Origin: Theropithecus gelada
Taxonomy: Eukaryota > Chordata > Mammalia > Primates > Cercopithecidae
Direction: 5' to 3'
Length of the DNA stretch: 64,000 nucleotides
NCBI RefSeq assembly: GCF_003255815.1
Contig: NC_037668.1
Coordinates: 16,042,842-16,106,841 of the forward strand
Shown here: piece by piece, positions 55,770 through 64,000 of the stretch
How positions within the stretch are numbered: the first letter of the stretch is position 1
How the letters are laid out: each line of letters starts with the position of its first letter
Notes under the pieces: model-generated
What the model was told of the DNA's origin: nothing
Databases searched by the model: none
Seen by the model: the letters and a program-made list of their open reading frames with translations, nothing else
Program-made: the position numbers and the translations under genes

Positions 55770-56049
55770 CAAGATGGAGCTGTGCTTTATCTCCCATGCT
55801 GGAGTGCATTGGCGTGATCTTGGCTCACTGCAACCTCCGCCTTCCAGGTTCAACGATTCTCTGCCTCAGCCTCCCAAGTAGTTAGGATTACAGGCGCCTT
55901 CCAGCACGTCCAGCTAATTTTTGTATTTTTAGTAGAGACGGGGTTTCACCATCTTGGCCAGACTGGTCTTGAACTCTTGACCTCGTGATCCACCCACCCC
56001 GGCCTCCCAAAGTGCTGGGATTACAGGTGTGAGCCACCATGCCTGGCCA
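55766..56049 (-). mobile_element. Alu
   Basis: Minus Alu whose poly-T has become (GT)n. Confidence 0.95.
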
Positions 56050-56593
56050 AGGTGTATGTGTTTTAAAAATATATCCTGGCTTCTAATCTTTGACAGTTAT
56101 ATACCCTTAAAAACATCTTCCCTTAGTCTTCCATTTGTCTTTTATTTTGTTTTTTCTTCCTTTGAATAAGCCTATGAAATTCCACTTGTCTTTTAGTCTT
56201 GTTTATAGTGAGTTTTTCTATATGAAATTTTTTTTTGTGTTGAGGTAGAACATTTTATTCAGCTTTTCTGTATAATCTATACTGTTTGTGTTTCGTATAA
56301 GAAAGTTTTCCTCATCCAAATGTAATAAAGATACACTCATTTTTATACTTTTAGAAAGCATTTTATTTATCTTTTCTATGGCTACTGCTTTTAGGTGTTT
56401 AATTCACCTGGAATTTAGTTTTGTGTATGGTATGAGGTAGAGAACTTATTTTCTTTGTTTTCCCATTTTGATTCTACCTCTATCATACACCAAATTCTCA
56501 TACATAGATAGGTCAGTTTCTGAGCTCATGAAGTTGTTCTTTTTATCAATTGCTACTTCAGTATCACACAGTTTTAATTAAAACAGCTTTGTA

Positions 56594-56898
56594 GGCCGGG
56601 CGCGGTGGCTCATGCCTGTAATCCCAGCACTTTGGGAGGCCGAGGCGGGTGGATCACGAGGTCAGGAGATCAAGATCATCCTGGCTAACACGGTGAAACC
56701 CCGTCTCTACTAAAAATACAAAAAATTAGCCAGGCATTGTGGTGGGCGCCTGTAGTCCCAGCTATTTGGGAGGCTGAGACAGGAGAATGGCGTGAACCCA
56801 GGAGGCGGAGTTTGCAGTGAGCCGAGATGGTGCCACTGCACTCCAGCCTGGGCGACACAGCAAGACTCCATCTCAAAAAAAAAAAAAAACCAAAAAAA
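56594..56898 (+). mobile_element. AluY-type with target duplication
   Basis: CAGCTTTGTA on both sides (56584 and 56903). Confidence 0.95.
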
Positions 56899-57062
56899 AA
56901 ACCAGCTTTGTAATATGTCTTGATGTCTGGTGATGCAAGTCATCTAGGTCACCCCATCATTGTTCTTCTTTTTAAACATTGTCTTTGCATTTTGTCTTCT
57001 TTATATGAACTTTTCAAATCAGTTTATCAAGTTCCCTGAAAAACTCTGTTAGAGTTTTTTGC

Positions 57063-57357
57063 TTTTTTCTTTTGGAGACAGGGTTTCGTTCTGTCACCCA
57101 AGCTGAAGTGCAGTGATGCAATCATGGCTTACTGCAGCCTTGACCTCCTGGGCTCAAGTGATCCTCCCGCCTCAGCCTCCGGAGTGGCTGGGACTACAGG
57201 CGCACACCACCATGCCCGGCTAATTTTGTTTTTTATTTTTTGTAGATAAGGGGTTTCACCATGTTGCCCAGGCTGGCCTCAAACAACTGGGCTCAAGCAA
57301 TCTGCCCGCATCGGCCTCCTAAAGTGCTGGAATATAGGCATGAGCCCCCAAGTCTGG
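57063..57357 (-). mobile_element. Alu
   Basis: TTAGAGTTTTT on both sides. Confidence 0.95.
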
Positions 57358-57489
57358 CTATTAGAGTTTTTATTTGAATATATGCATACATTTGGGGAGA
57401 AGTAGCATCATTATGTTGATTCATCTCAGCTATAGTAGACATGTTTGTGTTTGTAACCATACAGATTTTTTTTAAAAAGATACTTCTTA

Positions 57490-58560
57490 TGGAAAATTTA
57501 AAACACATGTAAAAGTAAAGATAGTAGTAAAATGAGCTGCCATGAAACCATTGTCTTGTTTCAACAAGGATCAGTACATGGCCAATCTTATTAATCTTCC
57601 CACTCCTACTACCTGAATTATATTAAATAAATTCCAGACATTCTATCATTTCATATGTAAATGTCCCTGTGTGTGTCTTTAAAAGACAGAGACTATTAAA
57701 CAAATACAATACCACAATACTATTATCACATCTAAAATAAAAGAACAATAATTTCTTTTTTTTTTTTTTTGAGACAGAGTCTCACTCACTTGCCCAGGCT
57801 GGAGTGCGCTGGTGTGATCCCAGCTCACTGCAACCTCTGCCTCCCAAGTTCAAGCGATTCTCCTGCCTCAGCCTCCCAAGTAGCTGGGATTACAGGCGTG
57901 TGCCACCACACCCAGCTAATTTTTGTATTTTTAATAGAGATGGGGTTTCACCATGTTGGCCAGGCTGGTCTCGAACTCCTGACCTTAGGTGATCCACTCA
58001 CCTCAGCCTCCCAAAGTACTGGGATTACAGGCGTGAGCCACTTTATTGTCATAAGAAATTATGACAATAATTTCTTAATGTCATCAGACATCCTATCAAT
58101 GTTCACATTTCCCTGTCTTATACATTTTTTACTTGTTTGAATTGAGATTTAAATAAATGCCATATATTGTGAAACCATTGAGTTATGTTTATATCATTAT
58201 GAATTCATGGATTTAAACATATTTGATGTGTTTCAATCCATTCCAGTTTTCTCCTTATTGATACTCATATTGTCTCATTTTTGGTCAGTAGGAATTTATT
58301 CAAATTGGCTCTTTATTGCAGACAGAGTTTGTATGTTTGGCATAATATTAGTACTCTTTAAAAGCTTCCTTTCTTTCTAATAATGACAGACTATTGCAGG
58401 TTTGTCTTGAACAATTCCTGCCCCAGACCTCGAATCAGCCATTTCTCCAAGGAGGTCTGGTTCCTTTTAGTGGAAACAATGTTTAAATACCATAATCTAG
58501 GAACTAGCAGTGTTTGGGATAGCAGATTGACCATTGTTGCTAAGCCTTTTCAGTAGATGG
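57490..58560 (+). mobile_element. Old LINE-1 3'UTR (L1ME-type), split by an Alu
   Basis: AAATTCCAGACATTCTATCATTT, ATTATCACATCTAAAATAAA and GTCATCAGACATCCTATCAAT-like words. Orientation uncertain. Confidence 0.55.
57756..58042 (-). mobile_element. Alu with a hairpin at its 5' junction
   Basis: Minus Alu lacking its first 15 or so bases. The junction is a 12-bp perfect inverted repeat (58043-58070). Confidence 0.93.
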
Positions 58561-59520
58561 AACTAGGAAATATCTTTTTTTAAAAAAATTAAATAGATAA
58601 CAAGCTGACACTGATACTTCAAATTCAAATTCAAGACTATAGGGTTTACTCACCCCATCAATCTTGTATCTACACTTCTTTTCAAACATGCTTAAAACAT
58701 CTGGGTTCTCTAAAGTATCAACTCAAGTACTTGTTTGATTTATCCTGTAAAATTGCAGAATAACAACAACAAGCCTATGACCAATAAGATTATTAATGAA
58801 AACAAATTAGAGATTTTAAAGTAGAGGGGGACAGGTTTTTCTCCATTAAGCCATATTCTGCTAAGGATGTAAGTCAATTACTGTGTTTTGAAGTCACCTG
58901 GAATAGCTCCCGGTATGGTTATGCTCCACCTCCATACACAGGTTTATTTGTTTCATTTTACTTCTTCCTTTTAGGGATTGCTTTTTACACTTATGTAATT
59001 TCATCTTATAATTATGTAAAACATTTATGTGGATCCAAAGTGAAATCAACGCAATGAGGTATATTCAAAGAACTCTAGCCTTTCTCCTTTTGTTTGTTTT
59101 ACACTATTTCCTTTTTTCCTTAATTGGTAATCATTTAAACAATTTATGGTTTATCTTCCCATTTTTAAAACTATGCAAATATGCCTATATATTAATATTC
59201 TTTCATCTTAAGTGAACACTAACATATTATACATACTTTATCTTGTTTTTTCACTTAGCATTTCTTTTTATTTCAGTCAATCACTTAACATTTTATTAAG
59301 AAAAATTATTCAGGCAAAAGAGATTATCAGGTGTCCTTTCAGTGATGTGCTGGGTATTATTTAGTGGACCTTTATATGATTTGTTTGATTCTTTTTAAAG
59401 TTAAGTTGTAAAAAACTGATAACTATGCAAATGATATCTATACATGGCAATGCAAATAAATTTTGTATTGTAGATTTTACTGAATAGAGAAATACAGAGA
59501 ACGTAGATCTCTGTCAGTCA
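58561..59520. other. Intergenic, AT-rich unique sequence
   Basis: Nothing recognised. Confidence 0.5.
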
Positions 59521-59525
59521 AATTC

Positions 59526-59836
59526 TTTTTTTTTTTTTTTTTTTTTAAAGACACAGCCTCACTCCGTCGCCCACACTGGAGTGCAGTGGTGTGATCTCGG
59601 ATCTCGGCTCACTGCAACCTCCGCCTCCCAGGTTTAAGTGATTCTCCTGCCTCAGCCTCCCCAGTAGCTGATATTACAGGCATGCACCGCAATGCCCAAC
59701 TAATTTTTGCGTTTTCAGTAGATACAGGGTTTCATCATGTTGGCAAGGCTGGTCCTAAACTCCTGACCTCAGGCGATCCACCCGCCTCGGCTTCCCAGAG
59801 TGCCAGGATTACAGGCACCAGCCCCTGCACCTGGCC
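59526..59836 (-). mobile_element. Alu
   Basis: TCAAATTCTT on both sides. Small repeat GATCTCG-GATCTCG inside. Confidence 0.95.
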
Positions 59837-60465
59837 TCAAATTCTTATTTGAACTGACTTTAATCTTACTGATCCCTTATTAATTAATGAGGTAAAGAAA
59901 ATCTTTGATGCGTTAGTTGTATATTTGTTCTCAACTTTTTAGAAACTATACTTTAGCAATTAAATCCTGATAACTCCACAGTAGTATACAGTGTTCATTT
60001 ATTTTTATGGCCACCTCGCATCTTTTGAACAATATTCCCATGTCTGGAGAATTTCCCACGTTCTAAATTTTGCTTCTCCAAACTGAAGCCAAAACTCCAT
60101 CTTCAAGGCTCCAATGCAGTTAAGGCACAGACATGAGACCTAGCCTTTGCCAGTCAGACACACCTGTATAGAACACCATTTTGCAAGTGGGTAAGTGATG
60201 AACCAGAAGTATGTAAAATCCTCCTTTTGGTGAGAATGGCAGTAGCGATGTCTCCCAGCAGCAGCAGCAGCAGCAGATATTCTAACATCTGGTCCCCAGT
60301 GTCACCGGTTCAAGCTGTAGTGTTTATGTCAAATATTGTGTGTGCTCAGTGGCATCATAGCTTGAGCAGTCCTCTCTGTGTGGTTTTGGTGATGTTTGTG
60401 GTTATACAATAAACAAACCTCACCGACTTTCTGGCCTTTCATAGATTCTTTGAATTTTCTGCAAT
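59837..60465. other. Intergenic, with a short (CAG)6
   Basis: (CAG)6 at about 60258-60275. No gene established. Confidence 0.45.
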
Positions 60466-60466
60466 T

Positions 60467-60766
60467 CTTTTTTTTTTTTTTTTTGAGACGGAGTTTCACT
60501 CTTGTTGTCCAGGCTGGAGTGCAATGGCACGATCTCGGCTCACTACAACCTCCGCCTCCCAGGTTCAAGTGATTCTCCTGCCTCAGCCTCCCAAGTAGTT
60601 GTGATTACAGGCATGCGCCACCACGCCCGGCTAATTTTGTATTTTTAGTAGAGATGGGGTTTCGCCACATTGGCCAGGCTGGTTTGGAACTCCTGACCTC
60701 AGGTGATCTGCCCACCTCGGCGTCCCAAAGTGCTGGGATTACAGGCACAAGCCACCGCGCCTGGCC
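60467..60766 (-). mobile_element. Alu
   Basis: Minus Alu. Confidence 0.95.
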
Positions 60767-62048
60767 ACTTCCTGCACATTTTAAATAAACTGTAGTACCC
60801 AGCTAGATGAACCTGGTAATGACATCCACAGCTGTGTTGAGTTTGGAAAAACAAGGGTGGAGTGTCAGAAGCTAGAATGGGGAAGGTGCTTTTCTCAGGC
60901 TGCAAACAGGAAAGTCAAGAAGAGAGCTATTGTGGAGCTCTCAATAATTTCAGATTGCCTTCGCTATTCTTCTTTACATGTCTCATCTCATATCTGATGT
61001 TTTTTGCTTTTAGCCTTGATTCCTTTATATGTATTTCTAACCACAGAAATATATAGTTCAATTTCCTTAATGAGGAAATTAGCAGAGGAACAAATTTCTT
61101 CCCATCAAGATTAAAATGGTAGACAACTGCTTTTACAAGGGATCACGTATTTTTCCAGTCATTATTTCTCTGTCTGACGAGGTCTATAAATCTACACTTA
61201 GTACAGAGCATAAACGTGGTGATTAGACAACGGCACACCTTCTGCCTCCATTCCTGGGTATTGCCTACATGGAATTGTGTATGAAATTATGTCTCTAGCT
61301 GTTTCCGGTAATCCTCTACCAAGTGGGAAAAAAATTCGAGGTTAATTGTGTTTTCTAGTGGTACTCTAAACCGGATTCAGGACGGCAATGGCCATCTAAA
61401 TGTCTTCCCTTGTTTATTTCTAAATCCATAAATTAATTCCAAATTTACCAAGAAACTAAGTTGAGTTGGTCCCCAAATTGAACAGGGCTCTCAGGGACAT
61501 ACCCACTTCTTCCCAGCCTGCCTTCAGACTCAATAAGTAAGCAGAGACTGTTGATACACATGACCCCTGGTTAATATGTAGGTTGTAGAAGAAACAAAAA
61601 TTTTACTTATGGAAGGCAGGGAGAATAGAGATGAATTACCTTTTGTGAGAAAAAGAACAAGTGACATATTAACTGCTATTGTATTTTCTATTGTCAGGAC
61701 GTGGGCTGAGTAAAAAGCCTAAAAGCTTTTGCATATGTCTTGGTTCTACCATCTATTGGTTATAAGGCCTGGAACAAGTAAGTTAACATGCCCGTGGCTC
61801 ACTTTCCCTAGGCATAAGTAAGAGAATGCTGACTTAATGGCAACTAAACAGTAGAAGACACCAGCATTAGAATGTAATTATAATATTGCTCCATGTAAAA
61901 TGTAAGATTTTACAGTTCCAACTAATTATTCCTAAGTCCGTTCCTTTTGCAGAACAAGTTTCTAATGAAGTACTCAGTATTAAGATAGATGGTTATGAGC
62001 AAGTGCTACCATTTAGGATATTCATTTGAAATACTAATGCTACTGGCA
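60767..62048. other. Intergenic, unique
   Basis: No repeat or gene recognised over 1.28 kb, one of the longest repeat-free stretches here. Confidence 0.5.
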
Positions 62049-62343
62049 TTTTTTTTTTTTTTTGAGACAGAGCCTTGCTCTGTCGCCTAGGCTGGAGTGC
62101 AGTGGCGCGATCTCGGCTCACAGCAACCTCTGCCTCCCGGGTTCAAATGATTCACCTGCCTCAGCCTCCTGAGTAGCTGGGATTATAGGCGTGCCACCAC
62201 GCCTGGCTAGTTTTGTATTTTTAGGAGAGACAGGGTTTCGCCATGTTGGCCAGGCTGGTCTTGAAATCCTGACCTCAGGTGATCCACTCGCCTCAGCCTC
62301 CCAAAGTGTTGGGATTACAGGCGTGAGCCACTGCACCTGGCCA
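62049..62343 (-). mobile_element. Alu
   Basis: Minus Alu. Confidence 0.95.
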
Positions 62344-62399
62344 AGAAAAACATCTTTAATACAAAAACACAGAAAGGTTGACCATAATAGGAAGCTGAA

Positions 62400-63350
62400 A
62401 GCTAGATCACACAAACGCAAGCAACAGCAAAATGCGGGTATAATTATTCAAATATCAGTCAGAGTAGACTTTAAAGCAAGAAGCATTATGAGGCTAAAGA
62501 GGGAACTTTCATAATGATAAAGAAATAAATGATAAAGAGATCCGCCAGGAAGAGATTAAAATCTTAAATCTGTATGCTCCTCAAAACACGGCCTCAGAGT
62601 TCCATAAAGCAAAGATTGCCAGAGCTAAAAGGAAAAATGGACAAAATTTACAATCATAGTGGGAGGCTTTGAGATACCTCTTTCAATAGCTTGTAGAATA
62701 AGCAAATGGAATAAATTAATAACGATATAGAAGATCTGAATAACACAATTAACAAACTTGTCCTAATTAAGACTTATACAGCCTGTTCTCAACAACAGAA
62801 TCCTTTTTTTTTTTTTTTTTTTTTTCACCCAGGCAGGAGAGCAGAGGCAGGATCATGGCTCACTGCTGGGCCCAAGTGATTCTCCTATCTCAGCCTCCCA
62901 AGTAGCTGGGACCCCAGCCCCAAGCCACTGCACTGGGCTCAGAAAATTTCTTTTGAAGGGCACACAGAATATTTGACAAAATTGACTCTGTATGTGCTGG
63001 GCCATAAAATATTCAGATTATTTAGAGTATGTTCTCTGACCACGGTGATATTAAGCTAGGCCCAATAACAAAAAGGTAATTAGAAAACCTCCCATTAAAA
63101 GTGATATACTTCTTAATAACTATGGTTATTAAGAAGAAGAAATCATAATGGCAATTAGAAAATATTTTGAACCGAGCAATAATTTTTTAAAATGACATAT
63201 AAAAATGTGTGAGATCCAGCTAAACCAGTGCTTAGAAAGAAATTTATAACTTTTTAATGCATATATTAGAAAAGAAAAATGGCCAAAAATCAGTGGTCTA
63301 AGCTGCCACCTTGAGAAGCAAAAGGAAGAGTATCAGAGGAGATGTTTTGA
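62400..63350 (+). mobile_element. Old LINE-1 ORF2 fragment, split by an Alu
   Basis: GTGCTGGGCCATAAAATATT, AATTAGAAAATATTTTGAAC and AATGCATATATTAGAAAAGA are L1 ORF2 text. Confidence 0.8.
62803..62938 (-). mobile_element. Partial Alu in L1
   Basis: About 115 bp of diverged minus Alu after a 22-T run. Confidence 0.85.
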
Positions 63351-63372
63351 TGTTCTATATTTCCCCCCTCCC

Positions 63373-63676
63373 TTTTTTTTTTTTTTTTTTCTGAGATGAA
63401 GTCTTGCTCTGTTGCCCAGGCTGGAGTGCGGTGGTGCAATCTCGGCTCACTGCAACCTCCATCTCCTGGGTTCAAGTGATTCTTCTGCCTTAGCCTCCCA
63501 AGTAGCTGGGACTACAGGTGTTCACCACCACACCCAGTTAATTTTGTATTTTAAGTGGAGATGGGGGGGTTCTCCATGTTGGTCAGGCTGGTCTTGAACT
63601 CCTGACCTCAGTTGATACACTCGCCTTGGCCTCCCAAAATGCTGGGATTATAGGCGTGAGCCACTGCGCGTGGCCA
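63373..63676 (-). mobile_element. Alu
   Basis: Minus Alu. Confidence 0.95.
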
Positions 63677-63699
63677 TCTTTTGGACTAAATAAAGACTG

Positions 63700-64000
63700 T
63701 TTTTTTTTTTTTTTTGAGACAGAGTCTCGCTTAGTCGCCCAGGCTGGAGTGCAGTGGCGCGATCTCAGCTCACTGCAAGCTCCGCCTCCCGGGTTCACGC
63801 CATTCTCCTGCCTCAGCCTCCCGAGTAGCTGGGACTACAGGCGCCCGCCGCTTCGCCCGGCTAATTTTTTTTTGCATTTTTAGTAGAGACGGGGTTTCAC
63901 CATGTTAGCCAGGATGGTCTCGATCTCCTGACCTCGTGATCCGCCCGCCTCGGCCTCCCAAAGTGCTGGGATTACAGGCGTGAGCCACCGCGCCCGGCCT
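63700..64000 (-). mobile_element. AluY-type at the window edge
   Basis: Young minus Alu close to consensus, with CTTCGCCCGGCTA, the monkey-type GCGAGG variant. It reaches the last base. Confidence 0.95.

Larger units (their letters stand above)
55490..57445 (-). mobile_element. LINE-1 (L1M) antisense, split by three Alus
   Basis: TAATGAGGTCGAGGATCTTTT, GTGTATGGTATGAGGTAGAG and TTTGGGGAGAAGTAGCATCA are reverse L1M ORF2 text (pieces 55490-55720, 56050-56590, 56905-57060, 57358-57445). Confidence 0.75.

Noticed and set aside
60227..60412. 61-codon frame with a poly-serine from (CAG)6
   Set aside because: Short, next to a triplet repeat, with no partner exon or conserved words.
55232..64000. 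Start of CTSK, the expected neighbour
   Set aside because: No cathepsin K exon text (for example an ACGIANLASFPKM-type end) is present; only L1, Alu and unassigned sequence.
1..64000. tRNA, snRNA or 7SL genes, intact ERV coding sequence
   Set aside because: None recognised. Matches to 7SL are Alu, and LTR pieces have no internal genes.

Overview
The window is primate nuclear DNA. Two single-copy protein genes on the minus strand sit in a dense field of retrotransposons: about 70 Alu copies, several LINE-1 and LINE-2 pieces, MIRs, LTR fragments and DNA transposons. The best lineage hint is an Alu at about 38240-38531 that carries features I associate with Old World monkey AluY subfamilies (GCTCAAGCC, ACTAGCCGGGCGAGG, GAGATCCGGCCACTG). 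The last Alu of the window also carries the GCGAGG-type right arm. The cathepsin S protein is full length but differs from the human protein, as I recall it, at several residues. I therefore infer a cercopithecoid monkey rather than human or another ape.

Layout, left to right. Positions 1 to about 9.4 kb hold the 5' part of HORMAD1, a meiotic chromosome-axis HORMA-domain protein and cancer/testis antigen. It has a non-coding first exon near a small CpG-rich promoter (9.3-9.5 kb), the ATG exon at 7.69 kb, and five more coding exons down to 453. The gene continues off the left edge. Positions 10.2-13.4 kb hold a nearly complete Tigger1 DNA transposon. Positions 13.6-19.2 kb are intergenic sequence and the probable 3'UTR of the next gene, with many Alus and an LTR-like repeat. 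Positions 19.3-54.8 kb hold the whole CTSS gene (cathepsin S). Its seven coding exons join exactly into a 331-codon open frame (996 nt including the stop). There is a non-coding first exon and an interferon/PU.1-type promoter at about 54.8 kb. From 55 to 64 kb the sequence is intergenic (old L1, Alus); in human the neighbour on that side is CTSK, which is not reached here.

The two genes have unrelated roles: meiotic axis assembly in germ cells, and lysosomal or antigen-presenting-cell proteolysis. Their promoters match this: NRF1 and E2F-type sites for HORMAD1, an ISRE-like element and an ETS/PU.1 site for CTSS.

The most unusual structures are: a stray roughly 50-bp copy of the CTSS exon 8 acceptor and coding start inside an Alu 1.1 kb downstream of the real exon; a GC-AG intron in HORMAD1; a DNA-transposon end that supplies the probable branch point of CTSS exon 4; and several Alus carrying foldback or inverted template-switch scars. 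I see no new multi-gene system.
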